A stretch of DNA of 64,000 nucleotides from Rhodamnia argentea (lineage: Eukaryota; Streptophyta; Magnoliopsida; Myrtales; Myrtaceae). Under the pieces are notes generated by a model, which had not been told where the DNA came from, searched no databases, and saw only the letters and a list, made by a program, of their open reading frames with translations. Position 1 is the stretch's first letter. Every line of letters begins with the position of its first letter. Made by a program: the position numbers and the translations under genes. Location of the stretch: positions 2,728,001-2,792,000 of the forward strand of contig NC_063154.1 in the NCBI RefSeq assembly GCF_020921035.1, in the 5' to 3' direction. Below are positions 37,091 to 49,835 of this stretch, piece by piece.

Positions 37091-37925
37091 AAAACGCGAT
37101 TTTCTCTCTGCGTACGAAGACACAAAGTCCCCTGCTTAACATAAAAACCGGTCCAATAAAGCCCCAACCATGAATAAAAGATACTGCGGTACCCCATTGT
37201 AAAATGAGTAGTTTAACTCAATGTCATCTAGCAAGCAAGTAGCTACAGAGGACCCATATGAGAGATGGGGAGAACCAAAAAAGAAACGCAGTCCAAACTC
37301 CAAAATCCATGGAAGGGATGAAAAAGTAAAACCCACAGCCACAGGAGCTGTTCCATCAGTTTAAACATTTCATCAAACAAGTAAGCGGCGACGATCATTC
37401 GACCAAGAAGTACCAAAAACAGGGCCATGTTGCGCACCGTAAATACAAGGCTGAGAGAGACGGTTGACGCTCGAAGAAGAAGGAGGAGCCATGTTGGGAA
37501 CAGCAAAACATGTACAGAAAGCCGCCGGAATATGAACAGAGCAGGAGCGAAAAGGGGAGGCGGGGAAAGGGAACAGGGTGGGTGGGGGGAGAGAAACAAA
37601 AGAACGGAAGGGAAAGGGAGAGAACGGGGATTGAGCATCGTTAAAAGAGAGATGGGGGTGTGGCAAAAGGAAAAGGGGGAAGAATCTTTCTCAGCAAAGA
37701 GAGATGGGGATGGGACGGGCTGGCGAACTTCTTCGATCTATGAGGAGCGCCGGAGGGTGTGAGATTCTTGGCTTGAAGAAAGCGATCAAGAAAGCAGCAG
37801 AAAGATGTCGGCCGGCAAGAATCTCGAGATTGGAAAGCAACGGTGGGCGACAGAGAATCGGAAGAGAATTGTCCGATCGGCGAATGTGATGATGTGGAAA
37901 TGCGTGGAAGGGAGGTGGAGAGGAA
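37091..37925. promoter_or_regulatory. 5' UTR and promoter side of the DAR2 gene
   Basis: Purine-rich on the plus strand (CT-rich on the transcribed minus strand), as is usual for plant 5' leaders. Open frames on the minus strand (37243-37638 and 37373-37666) encode low-complexity Leu/Pro/Ser-rich peptides and are not considered genes. No clear TATA box assigned. Confidence 0.4.
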
Positions 37926-39361
37926 TATCTTGGGTTTTTTTCCAATTTAATTTTTTTTTAATATTTACCAAATTATTTTTTTTTAAATATTTACGAGTTT
38001 GGACCTCGCTCGACGGTTGGGCTACCGAGCAGGCCGAGCTGGGCCCGCCCCCAACTCCTCGGCAACCTAAGCGCCAAGCAGCCCACTTGCTCGGCAGCCT
38101 AGCTACCGAGCGGGGCTTTTGTCTTTTTTTTTTTTAATTTTATTTTTTTAAGTGTTTTAATTATTTATACTTATAATATTTATTTTATTTCGTATTTTTT
38201 TAACATGTTTATATTTATTTTATTTATAATTTTTTTTCTTGTGAAGCTTATCTTTATAACATAATTAGCAATAATTAATGTAAAATTTTATTAAGATCTA
38301 TAATTAATAAATAATATTATAATTATGTAATTAATTTAAAATATTCATAAAATAAAATTGGTAAGATATATGAAAAAAAAATGAGATTTTCATGATATAT
38401 TCATCTATTGGACAGACAAAAATCTAATCGAAAGGTGAAATGGTGATATGTCAAAAACCGGTGAATCGGATCGACTACATGGGATCGGGCTTAAATTCGG
38501 TCGGTTGAAGCGAAACGGCGTTCTAATTAATATTCACCGATGTCGGCGGTATTTAAAATCCCACTAGGGCTAGGTTTAGGGTTAACACCCTATAAAAGGT
38601 ATTATTATAATATTTTTTAGGACGATGATTATTATTGAATTTTGAGATTTTTCTCTTTAATAAATCCCGAAAATACTAAAAAAATAGGAAAACTCATCTA
38701 GACGATCTCGAATCGCAAAAATCCATCGTTCATCACCGCCAACGGGGGTGAATATTGATTAGGATGCGGTTTCGCTTCAACAGACCGAATTTGAGCCCGA
38801 TCCAATGTCGTCGACCCGATCCGCCGGTTCTTGACACATTACCTTTTCGCCTTTCGATTGGATTTCTGTCTGTCTAATAGATAAATATATCATGAAAATC
38901 TCATTTTTTTCATATATCTTACCAATTTTATTTTATGAATATTTTAAATTAATTACATAATTACAACATTATTTATTAATTATAGATCTTAATAAATTTT
39001 TACATTAATTATTGCTAATTATGTTATAAAGATAAGCTTCACAAGAAAAAAATTATACATAAAATAAATATAAACATGTTAAAAAAATACGAAATAAACA
39101 AATATTATAAGTATAAATAATTAAAATACTTAAAAAATGAAAAAAAAAAAAAGAAAGATAATAGCCCGCTGCTCTATGGACTGGCCGCCGAGTAGCTAGG
39201 GATGGGCCCAGCTGGCCTCGCTCGGCAGCCCAAACGCCGAGCGGGCCTCGCTCGGTAGCCTAACCGCCGTGTGAGGCCCAAACTCGTAAATATTTTTTTT
39301 AAATAATTTCATAAATATTTTTAAAAATTAAATTAAATTGGAAAAAAACCCAAATATCTTT
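37926..39361. repeat. 1.4-kb foldback (long palindrome with short loop)
   Basis: The left arm (about 37926-38550) and right arm (about 38737-39361) are reverse complements over some 620 bp, with a loop of about 185 bp. Outer ends read 'atatcttgggtttttttcc' and 'ggaaaaaaacccaaatatc'. Inner matches include AAGCTTATCTTTATAACATA (38247) with its complement near 39030, and 'gaagcgaaac' with 'gtttcgcttc'. The outer parts of both arms carry repeated CTCGGCAGCC-type phrases (GC-rich), the inner parts are AT-rich. No protein is encoded. A foldback transposon or a palindromic duplication are both possible. Confidence 0.85.
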
Positions 39362-41344
39362 GCTTTGCCTCGCTTGGCTTTTTTGCTTTTCTTTCAAGGG
39401 GTTTTGGGTTCTCGCCTTTCTTTTCATGCTTCAAAGAATTTGAACAAAAAAAAAAAGAAAAAAAGAAATTTTTTTTTTTTGCCGCGCGATTTGAGAGGAG
39501 AGCTTTGGTTGGCGAAGTTCTTTCTTCATTCTTTTTGCATGAGGAATGACGTCGGGGTTGATGATGATGACGATTCTTTAAACGCGTTGCCACGAGGCCA
39601 AGAGCAATGCAGATCGATCCACTCGAAAGTGGACGTTAAATTTGCATGGGAAAGAAGGACATACTATCTACCCTTTTTACTTTTACGCCCAAAATTTAAG
39701 ACATTATTTGGATTCCAAAATATTGTGAAATAAAAAGCGTTAGCGCAAATCCATGTATCGGAATTCGGGTACCGTAAAAAGTTTGAAGAGTTTCGAGTTA
39801 AAAAAGAAAAAAAAGAATCGAAGCCTGAGATTTGAAATGCTAATATTAAACAAGAAGGTATAAAATAAAAGTCTATTTAGACAGATTCTCGAGTCTTTGC
39901 AAAATCTCAACATTAGGTTTCTTTCTTGTTAAAATTTCTGAATCACATTGTACAGATGAGCATAGTCAAGAGTCCTTTGACTCTTTTTTTTTTTTGTGGA
40001 AGTCAAGAAAACCTTCTTTTCAAACTTTGACATTTCCAAAAAAAAAAAAAAAATTGCAACCTAAAATGTCAACTGAGAATAAAAATATAAGGCTGCCACT
40101 TGCTGACGTAACAAAAATTATTCACCGAATAGCTGCTCCCACTTTCACACGTCATCCATACGTCACGGAATCTTCCCCCACTCATTGCTCAGCCTCAACC
40201 ATTCCCTCCCCCTCCCCCGCCCCCGCGCAAATGGCAATTCCTTTGTCGGCCATTTTCCTTTTTTTAGCCCTTTCATTAATTTATTTTATTTTTTAGCGCG
40301 TCCAAGCAACGCTGTAATTGTCACTGTAGTCAAATTCAAAAACATCCGATTACTTATTACATGGACATCCGAAAAATAAAACATGCGCATATGTGCGCGT
40401 AAGAATATATGTCTGCGCATGCGTGAACAGTTTGATTTGCTTGACGAGTTATCAAGCTCGCAACGTGTTTCGCATCCCGCTGCAAATATAACGAGTTTTT
40501 CTTTGTTTATGCAGTGCGGTTATCTTATGCTCACAACACGATTTTATTATTTTTATTGTTGTTGTTATTATTATTATCACGCAAGAGATTTTCTTGCCGG
40601 AGGAGACAGATCATTAAAATCCTAAAAAGGCGAAATCTAGGTTGTAGCAAAATGGAGAGTGATCGTCTGGCTGATGTGTGTGAAGACGGATTTATTCCAC
40701 GTGACAACTCACTCTCATCCACCAAAAGCATCGTCACAAAGCTGGCCAGGCCATGCGGTGCGTTTTGCCTCTTACCATCTGGAAGGGGGGAAAAAGAAGA
40801 CAAAATTTTTTTTATCCATTTTATACAAACGAGAGGCATGAGTATCGAAATTTAACTATTTAGAGGCATAGTAATTTGCACGTAGCTGGTGAGATTTGAA
40901 CGGTGAAATGAGTGATTGTTTGAATTCTAATATCCCAACCAACTATGCTAACCGTTTTTTTTTTTTTATCAAAGAAACTACGTTAACCTCTCGAGAGGTT
41001 GCTTTTTTTTTTTTTTATCTCTTTCTAATGAGCTTTTGAATTTGCTAAAAAAAAATTGTGCCCCGTGAAACACCAAGCACGTCCTCGCCAATAGCGAATT
41101 TTGGGTTCAAGCGTCATTTTGAGCAAATTTGGAACAAAATCTTAGAATGCATTATGCTGATATAGGGGAGCGCGTTCTTAAGATCGTCCGATGAGGTGAA
41201 TTGGTCAAGGTGTCTAAAAAGCCGGTCTGAACACTACCGGACCTCCTGTGTCCTCATATTGCATGTCAATCAATAGAATATTTGTTTGGCAAGCTATTTC
41301 CGCTGCGGGAGCCAAGCTAGCACCACGATATCTGTCCAAGTGAG
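39362..41344. other. Intergenic DNA with one copy of a segmental duplication
   Basis: No gene. The stretch about 40245-41000 is a diverged direct copy of about 47580-48560. Matching landmarks are TTAGCCCTTTCATTAATTTA (40264), 'gtgcggttatcttatgctca' (40515) against 'gtgcgattgtactctgctca' (48022), CTAGGTTGTAGCAA (40638 and 48163), and 'gcacgtagctggtgagattt' (40878) against 'gcacgcggttggtgagattt' (48433). Several poly-A/T tracts. Confidence 0.5.
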
Positions 41345-41577
41345 AACATGTAAGGCTAACCATTGAGGGATTGCCCCAGTGGCAGCTCTTCTCATTTGGG
41401 AAGATGGAGGTGGGAGGTTCGAATCCTTATCTTCAGGGGGAAGTGAGGTAGGGACGGGTGAGGATGGAGCAGGGTTTCACAACCTATGCACAGTATATAG
41501 CCCACACAATATGACTTGCATAGTGGAATAAGATAGGATAGAACTAGACAAAAAAAAAAAAAAAAAACATGTAAGGC
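41345..41577 (+). mobile_element. tRNA-derived SINE with poly-A tail and target duplication
   Basis: Body about 41357-41565. It shows a polymerase III-like A-box region (GGATTGCCCCAGTGGCAGC) and a clear B-box GGTTCGAATCC (41416-41426), and ends in an A-rich tail of 18 A. The flanking 12-bp direct repeat AACATGTAAGGC (41345-41356 and 41566-41577) is perfect, indicating a fairly young insertion by LINE machinery. Non-coding. Confidence 0.88.
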
Positions 41578-42476
41578 CCAAGGTGATGGAAGCCAGGGTT
41601 CGTTTTAGCCGAAGTATTCCCACCTCTTTCACAATTGCATCCTCACCCGCAATATGCTAATTGGGAAGAAGACAAAAACAAACGTATATCAAGAATGAAA
41701 GATTGATCTGGTGCTGAAACTGATCCACGAGTTATATAACTCACTCCCTTTGCAATCTCAAGTGCTCATCGCATAATTAGGCCGAGAACTCGAGCTCCAG
41801 TTTAATAAGCTCGAACCCTTTCCCTACATATACGTGTATTGGGGGGTTAGATACATGATTTTAACGACTTCCTTGACTACTCTGCAATTAGAACATATTC
41901 TTTATAAGAAAAAATATGGAAGCTCGATTAGGTTCGCGAGCGCATCCAACAGAGCATTGGCGAGTTCGAACTCGACAATGAAAAGATGCATAAGAGGAGG
42001 GGCTCAACGAAAGGCATGATCCAATTTTATATGATCCAATTATAACCAGTATTTGACCAAATGTTGACCAAGGTAATACCTTGAAAATGGGCTAAAAAGG
42101 GCGTGTACGACTGCTCGCATTCCATAAAATGGGCCTGAGGCCCAAATGATGGGCTCAGTATAAGCTAATAAGCTTTTCGGCGGGAGGCCCAATTCGCGGA
42201 AGCAAAGACCCGAGAGGTGACGTCCCCTTCCCGCTCGCTCGCGATCGGATTTGAAAACGGGAGAGCCTATCTCCACAAATATCCGCAGATATCTCATCTC
42301 ATGAACAACTTACGAGAAACAGAACGGAAGATTCTATCTCCACTCCAAATCCGCAAAATCCCATCTCATCCTTTATCTTCATCGTCTGTCACTTCTGGCT
42401 TCTTCTTTTTTTTTTTTTTAAACCTTTTTGTTGCCTCGGCCCTGTTCTTTTGGCAAATTTGCTGGCTTCACTTCAC
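41578..42476. promoter_or_regulatory. Upstream region of the TCX gene
   Basis: Intergenic sequence and presumably the promoter and 5' UTR of the CXC-domain gene. A poly-T tract lies at 42407-42420 shortly before the ATG. No other feature. Confidence 0.35.
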
Positions 42477-45159
42477 ATGGACGCTCCCGAGAAGGAGGAG
42501 GACGACTGCCGCCGCTGCCGCGGTGGATATTCGGCAGCCCCTCAGCACCAGGTTTTGGTTTAAATTCCACTTCTATCATTCTGATTATCTCTTTGGGTTG
42601 GTTCTTCTCGGGTTTTAGTCTGCTCGGACGTTATCTGACTCGGGCTTTGCGTTCTTCTTCCTCTGCGGGTGATCAACCAGCCTAATTCTCGAGTCGTTGG
42701 ATGCCTTCTTGAATGGTTTTTGGTGTCTGCAGGAATCCCCCTTCTTCGGTTGCTTCAGCAATCTTTGTCCTTCGAATTCCGTAGAGTCTAGCTTGCAAGC
42801 CGGCGATCCTGGCCCCAAGCAAGCGGCCCCGGTGGTTGGTGATGGCGAACCGCTGTCAGGTTCGACATGGGCAGAACAAACTACTGAAGAGCATCACTTC
42901 GGTCCTCATAATGTTGTTCAGGCATTTAATATCTCTCCTGACGTATACCCATGTCGGCATCATCAAGCAAGTTTTTTGCACAACCAGGTATCTGCGGTTT
43001 TTCATAGTGTTGTTTCGCGACAGTAGCAATACACCGTCAGGCTTGATGTTATTGACTGATTCCGTCGTATTTAATTCTTGATCAGTATTGAAATCTCGAA
43101 TTTGGGGAAAAAAAATTACCTTTGATGATTATGACTTGGTTTTAATCATCTCTCGTCAGAGAATTCATGTGCTAGGATAAGCGATTATCAATGCAGGAAG
43201 CGCAACCACACCACGGTGCTACTCGCCGGCATCTCAACTTCGATGTTGAAATTCCCTGCCACAGTTACATTCCTGGGAGCCATGATTCCTACGCAAGCCA
43301 CAATCATGCCGGGTATAGTTGGGGAGTACCTCCTCCTAGCCTCTCGAACTTGGGCCATTCGCTTTTGAGCAATGGCGGACCGCAAGAATCCAGCAGTTGG
43401 CAACAAATCATCAGTTAGTCTAAATGGCCAACCTGATTACTATGAGTCGCCGCACGTCTTGTTACTTCGTAGCTTTGACATATCGATTTCCATGGATTCA
43501 GATGCAAGCAACATGCCACTCCAGTACCCATGTGATCAGGAGAAGCTGATTCAGATGCCAGAGTACTGGAAAAGTAGCTTTGTTTTCAGCAGTCCAACCG
43601 GGGAAGTCTCCGATCTTGTTGTCTATGGTCAAAATGGAGATGGAGCGATTTACAATCAGAAAAGTTTGAGCGGCGAAAACGGTTCTACATCACAAGATCA
43701 AGAGAGGATTGCAGAACCAAACTCGGTCACTCCTAGAAGGGGGAGCAAGTATAAATATGACTGTTTGTACACCACAATGACATACTTACTAGTTGCTGAA
43801 CTAGTTTCATTCATTTATTCTTGGTTTGATCTAGGAGGAAAGCAGAAGCCATAAAGAATGGCAGCTGCAAACGATGCAATTGCAGGAGATCCAAATGCTT
43901 GAAACTGTAAGCAGTACTGTGGTTTGCTGGGTTTTTTTTTGTACTTATTGTTCTGTCCTGTTTTCGTGCATCAAAAGTTTTGATTTTGGGCGTGCCGAGT
44001 GATGGTAGTTGCTGTGTTATGCAGTTCCAGACCATTGGAACAGCCTGTCTACTTGGATATAGATGTTAGATCTAGAGGAATAGATAATGGAATGATTAAT
44101 TACAATTAGGCACAAGGCCGATATAAATATACATACGAGGAAGGGTATAAACGTAAATACATACACTAAAGGGAAAAACCCTAAACCTAATATATACAAT
44201 ATATCTAACATAGAAAGCTAATTCGCTGTTTTCGTTTATGGCCTTGATCGGAACGATGAGCAGGTTCCTACAGATTTCTGTGCTTAACTGAAAGTTCTCC
44301 GGTCGTTTTTCCTGGCCGAAAGATAGAGGACGCGTTGCCTTGTTGGAAAGATAATGTTGAAACTTTCATGTTGGCAGATACTGTGAATGCTTTGCGGCAG
44401 GAGTATACTGTATCGACTCTTGTACGTGCGAAGATTGCTACAACAGCTATGACTTTGAGGACACGGTTCTTGAAACACGGAAGCAGATTGAATCCCGCAA
44501 TCCTCTTGCATTCGCTCGAAAGGTTGTTCAGAATGGCAACAACTCTCTTCTGGATAAAGCGGTAACCATCCTTCTATCCGCGAAGTTTTTATCTCGGTTT
44601 TAGTCAATGAGTGTATGGAGGGAAATCTGAATTTGAGTGGCAATTCAACAGGAAGGCGGTGGGAGCGAGGCGTCCCCATCATCTGTGAGGCACATACGCG
44701 GATGTAATTGCAGGAAGTCTCATTGCGTGAAAAAATACTGCGATTGCTTTCAGGTTTGCCGCTAATTTAATCTATCAAAAAGAGATTCGATAATCAATTC
44801 GTACATTGAAACATTTGGAGCTAGCTGTTTTAGATGATTTGGTCTATTAATCAGAACGAACTATTACATTACTCAGTAAAACCTGTTTAAGCTATTGATT
44901 TCTGCCCGAAAAATATGAACTGATCTAGATTAACATCATATGAATGGGATGTCGCCTATTTTAAGTGGGTTCATAACATGACGGTGGTAAGACAAACTCT
45001 CAAGGCAATCGATTTCTGAACTGGTGCATCACACGGATTTTTCAATAGTTCTACAACAATCTTAACGGACACTATATTTTTCCTGCTACAAGGCCAAGGT
45101 TGGATGTTCCGATGAATGCAACTGCGAAGGTTGCTGGAACCCTTATAGCCCGAAATCAG
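42477..45159 (+). CDS. TCX/TSO1-like CXC-domain DNA-binding protein
   Basis: CPP/TCX proteins bind cell-cycle-linked promoters and act with MuvB/DREAM-type complexes in the nucleus. My exons: 42477-42551, 42733-42987, 43197-43312, 43419-43748, 43835-43906, 44378-44561, 44652-44753 and 45093-45159, about 400 residues so far, plus an unresolved last exon. The N-terminus has [13 protein letters not shown], the family's short motif, and a RRHLNFD phrase. The first CXC repeat is [25 protein letters not shown]... (residues about 268-300), then the conserved linker [18 protein letters not shown], and the second CXC is [17 protein letters not shown]...[14 protein letters not shown]. The 43313-43418 intron is inferred to keep the frame open and is the weakest junction. 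The 3' end is unclear: phase 1 leads to an early stop near 45472 if the acceptor at 45450 is used, whereas a long open frame (45470-45907) needs a different donor. Confidence 0.85.
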
Positions 45160-46120
45160 GTGAGTGGCACACTTGTGGCTATTCTTTCAATAGATCTTTG
45201 TATAGACCGATAACATTCTTTGTATGTACATAAACCGAAGCGGTATTTCGCTCCTCCTGATGCGAATCAAGCATCCTTTGATCAAGGACATTCTGATTTT
45301 CTTCCCTTAGGATACTGTGCTTTGGCATCATAACATCATTTACCTATTAGCACATTGATGCTTCTGCCAAATAACCAAAAAAACCAATGACTGATTGCAT
45401 TCTTCTTGATATATCCTGCTTGAATTCTGTTTCTATTCTATCACATTAAGAAGTAATTCTTATCCATACATGAATTTCCTCGGGACATGGAACTTTAAAG
45501 CGGCAAGACAAAGGATCGAGAGGAGGGAAAGGTCGCCTCATGGAACACCGGATGGTATGCAGGGCACGCCCAACTCCATCGGAACTGGGACCGGATGTCA
45601 GTCTGCTTCGACTTGTGAAGGAACAGTCAATATGCTCAACAATACTCCATCTCCGAGTCCTTTGGCATGTTCCAAACATCCCAACACAGGAGGCTGCTCA
45701 AGTTCTACCCAAGCCGAGAGATACCAAGGAACTGTGCCTCTCTGCTTGCCATGTTCCCCCATTGATACGCCTCCATCAGGCGGAGATAAAGCGCCGCCCC
45801 ACCTCATTGGTGTATCCATCACGCACGACACGGCAAAGGGTGTAAACATAAGTGACACGGGTACTTCTTCGCAGTCCAACGCGGCGAATGCTAACTCGCC
45901 CAATTAGAGACAAGTATCAACCCCGCAGTTTCGGAGACCAAGCATCGTCTCCCCAAGCTCAAGACGTGCCTGCAAACCTGAATCGCGGACTCGTCCTTCC
46001 CCAGACGGCACGTCCAAAGACAGGTTCAAGTCAAGCTTAGATTAGTAACTGAGGGAACCAGAATCAATCCAGAATAGCGCGATCTGGGAGATGCTCGCTG
46101 AGCAATGAAATCTTGATCTG
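45160..46120 (+). other. TCX 3' end, uncertain coding
   Basis: An open frame at 45452-45907 (including MNFLGTWNFKAARQ) is long and balanced in composition. It could be the C-terminal exon of the TCX protein if the previous exon used the weaker donor after 45163 (GGTGA|GTGG), or it could be 3' UTR after an early stop. The next bases (45908-46040) still look coding-like in another frame. TCX proteins usually end in a variable tail, so homology by eye does not decide. Confidence 0.4.
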
Positions 46121-47577
46121 TCTTAATGAAGATGATAAGCCTTTTGGTTGCTTCTTTTAGGATCTTGTGTTGGTCCGTAGGTTTTTATGTCATTCGCCTC
46201 CTTTTTCCAGTGTTTTTTCATAGGCGAAGCTATCAGAATTTAAATTTTGCAGAGTTTAACATGTTTATGCACAGTGTGAACAAACTGCCCTCCTCCTTGC
46301 ACCAGCAAAACCACATCAAACAGTGTTCTGAGTGTGACGGTTTCGAGAAGGCGACGGCGGCAGGTTGTCAAGGTTGGTGCCGGCGGCATGCCAAAGGAGG
46401 ATGTGAGGGGCTTGTGGGTGTTTGCGCTATATTTGCTCAAACGTAAAGAGTATTTTGATCTAAAGGAGTACCTTTACAAGGAAGCAACATGCATATAAGG
46501 CATAATTAAACCTAGTAATCAAGCGACGTGGCGTTAACCTTTAATAATTGGTGCGCGAAAGACTCGGTATATGCGTGTTGGGTAGAATTAGGGTTAGTAA
46601 ATTGGTTATCCATTTCAAAGATCCAGGATGGTGTTTAGGTTTTTCGCAATTCCTAGGAAGATTTCAAGAGGGGAATGACGCCACTAAATTTGTCATCATC
46701 CTCGTTCTGATAACATTCTCCATTGTAAAGATTGTCGTGAAAAATTATCCAATTAATTCTAATCCGATTGCACGGAAGCCAATTTAGTCCCGTCACGTTA
46801 TCGGCTTTCGACAAAAATTGACCGGAAGGACAAGCGTGACATATAAGTTGTAAAAAAAAAAAACCTAAACGTCTTAATACCCAATATATCATATAATTTT
46901 AAATTTTTGACACCAACGAGTATCAAATGCCAAGCGTCGCATGTAAATGAAAATGCAAAATTTAAAAGGTAAAGGTCACTCATAAAGAACTCACTATAGA
47001 GATGCAAAACGAATTTTACTCGATCATAAGGATTTTCATTTGTACAAGGCGTAGTAGGACCACGTATCACGCAGGCTTTTCTATAAAATGTAATAAAAGG
47101 ACAACTAAGTTTATTTAATATACAGGTTTACACTTATGGAGAAATTAATGTGCAGATGAATGTTGAATGCTACTTCATACTACTCATATCTTGTGGAAGT
47201 ATTTTGTACCTCGAGTACATTTCCTTGTTACGATATATTATTTCTCATGTATAAACTTTGCATACAAAAGATAAAAACCAAAAAAAAAACAAAAACAAAA
47301 ATGTTTGTTAAATGAGTAATTACAAATGAAACAATAAAATAACGAAGAGAGTGAAAAGGAAAAGATAATAATATGCGCATTAATGTTAAAGGAGAGAGGA
47401 GCCATGACATTATCATCTAAAGAAAATAGTGTAGAACTCTAATATTAAGAGTGACCGATTTCTAGGTGAATATGTTCCGGGCCCTTCATACACGAGCACC
47501 TAGATTCGATAGTTTGCGAGCGGCGGATCCTCATGTTGAGTCAATACTCGCATTTCCCTCTGCAAATGACCAAATTT
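46121..47577. other. Intergenic DNA
   Basis: AT-rich. Traces of the TIR family seen at 17945-25230 appear at about 46680-46860 ('aatttagtcccgtcacgtt', 'aaaaattgaccggaagg'). No gene; frames here lack recognisable features. Confidence 0.4.
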
Positions 47578-48560
47578 TTTCGACATTTCCTTCTTAGCCC
47601 TTTCACTTATTTATTTTTGGCGTCCAAACAATGCTGTGATCATCACTATGGTCACATTGAAAAGAGCTGAACATCCAAAAATAATACACATACATGCATA
47701 TATGTATAAATATTTATTGGGCTTTGCCAGCATAACGGTCTTCGGGTGATTGTGAGAATAACAACAGTATGTTGTGAGCCACAAATTCTTATAGAGTAAA
47801 CCCCACATCAACTTTTAGTTAATTGTTATCTGTTCTTTTGTAGCAAAAAAAAAAAAAAACAAAACCGTTAACATAATAGTCACCCAAAGACTATTATATA
47901 ATCAATTTTCATCTTTGATTGTGTGCAAGCACCGCGCACGAGTTTTGCCGATGGATCATCAAACTCGTGAAGGGCTTCGCATCCTACCGCAAACATAACG
48001 AATTTTTCAATAATTTTGCAGTGCGATTGTACTCTGCTCATCACATAATTTACAGGACGAACTTACAAGAAAAATGTTTATTGTTATTTTCATCATCATT
48101 ATTATTATGTGAGAGACTTTATTATTGGGGGAGATAGATCTGAGGAAGCTGAAAAGGCCAACTCTAGGTTGTAGCAATATGAAAAGTGATCATATGGCTG
48201 ATCTGTCCAAAGAGCGATTTGTTCCACGTTACAGCTCACTTCTCATCGCCCAAAAGCATCACAAGGCTGGCCATGCAGTAAGATTTTGCCTCTAACCATG
48301 TAGAATGGGAAAAAAGAAGACAAATTTTTTTTTTTTATCGTTTTTCTTTATTGCTCCTTCATTTTTTTTTATTCTAAACAATAAAGATGCATGAGTACGA
48401 ACATTCTAACTGCTTAGATACATAACAATCTGCACGCGGTTGGTGAGATTTCAAATGGTTGAAACGAGTGATTCTTGAATTCTAACGTCCCAATCAATGC
48501 GCCAATCTCGAGAGGTTTACTCTCTCTCTCTCTCTTACTTAATGAACTTGAATGTGTCGG
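47578..48560. repeat. Second copy of the segmental duplication
   Basis: A direct, diverged copy of about 40245-41000 (landmarks given there). The two copies flank the TCX gene about 7.3 kb apart. Each contains small indels, including an extra stretch around 47720-47930 in this copy. Non-coding. Confidence 0.65.
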
Positions 48561-49835
48561 TGAAATCCAAAGCACGTCCTCGCCAACATTTTCATTTGCA
48601 AAATCACTTAACTATCAACATGTTGGGTAAGTCTGGTGAGGTGGTGACTGGGAGAGGATGAGACGAGGATTCTCTGTTAAATACCTCAACAAGTTCTTAG
48701 ACATTAATTTATTTCAAAGAGATATGTATCCATAGTTGAGATATTTCGAGAGACATATTGAAGTACGGTCTACGGTAAAGGATACAAATTCCTATGAATC
48801 GATGGGAATTAGAGATGGGAGACGATAGTGGAGCGAAATAGATCTTCTTTCTTTAATTATTTTTAAATTTATTTTGATTGTTTAAACAATTAATTTCAAA
48901 ATTTTTGTTTTACCCTATAAATAAACTTTCTAATCAATTTGATTTTTCTCTTTCCGGGATCCAAATAAAAAGCGTGGATCCCCAAAATTCGCTTGCAATA
49001 TTAGCATCGGGCTTACAATCGACCTATCAAAATGAGTCATAACTACATTGCTTAATCTAAATTTGATGAGTTGGATTCTTATAAAAGCCAGTTATATTTA
49101 GTAATGAGTTATAAATGGGTTTAGAATGTTAAAATAAAAAATAATATAAGTGTTAAATGGGTTCGGAATTTACGTAAACCTAACCCACTTCTATGAATCC
49201 TTCTCTCTTCACTCTCTCTCACCTAGTCAGCTCACTTGATTTTATGCTTGCTCACTCTATGTTTATCTCGGTTTGGGTATGAGTTTTTCGATATTTGGGT
49301 GTGAGTTTTTCGATGTTGGATGTGTCATTAATTTTGTTTTTTGGTCAAAATGTGTCACTAAATTAGTATTACATGGAAGTTGGTGAAAACGAGTTAGTTG
49401 GATCAATTTCGGTCGGATTATTTACGAGCCGGCCAACCCATCTGTTTGACGGGTCTGCCTACAACACAGGTCCTTCTTAAGCCCAATGGCGTACGGTTCG
49501 ATTAAAACTTCCATCTCCGGTTTGGGTTTAGGCAGGCTCCATTCCGGTTCGGTCGAGCAGTTTAAACCGGTCCGGACCGTCGACTCATCCCCTCTTCCCG
49601 CGCCGGTCCAGTCACACGCTCACGCTCTCGCTCTCGCTGTCGCTCTGTCTCTCTCTCGGAGTCATCGTTGCTTCGGAACTAAGTTCTAGGGCTCGTTCTT
49701 TCAGAAACGATTGGAAAAATCCCCAAATCTCCATCATTCATCGCACGATGACTCTCTTCTTTACCTGATCGAACGAATTAGTCACGCAAAGCAGACTCTT
49801 CTTTGTCGATCTTCTCGCAGCTGCCTCTTCCTCGC
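48561..49835. promoter_or_regulatory. Intergenic DNA and YIP gene upstream region
   Basis: AT-rich to about 49380, then GC-richer with CT-repeat sequence (49618-49660), which fits a 5' UTR or core promoter of the YIP-family gene. The small frame at 49486-49689 shows no family and is likely leader sequence. Confidence 0.4.

Noticed and set aside
37243-37666. Leu/Pro/Ser-rich minus-strand frames that look membrane-like
   Set aside because: CT-rich leader sequence of the DAR2 gene; low complexity and no homology by eye.
46126-46446. 106-codon frame after the TCX gene
   Set aside because: Begins in the likely 3' UTR and has no recognisable feature.
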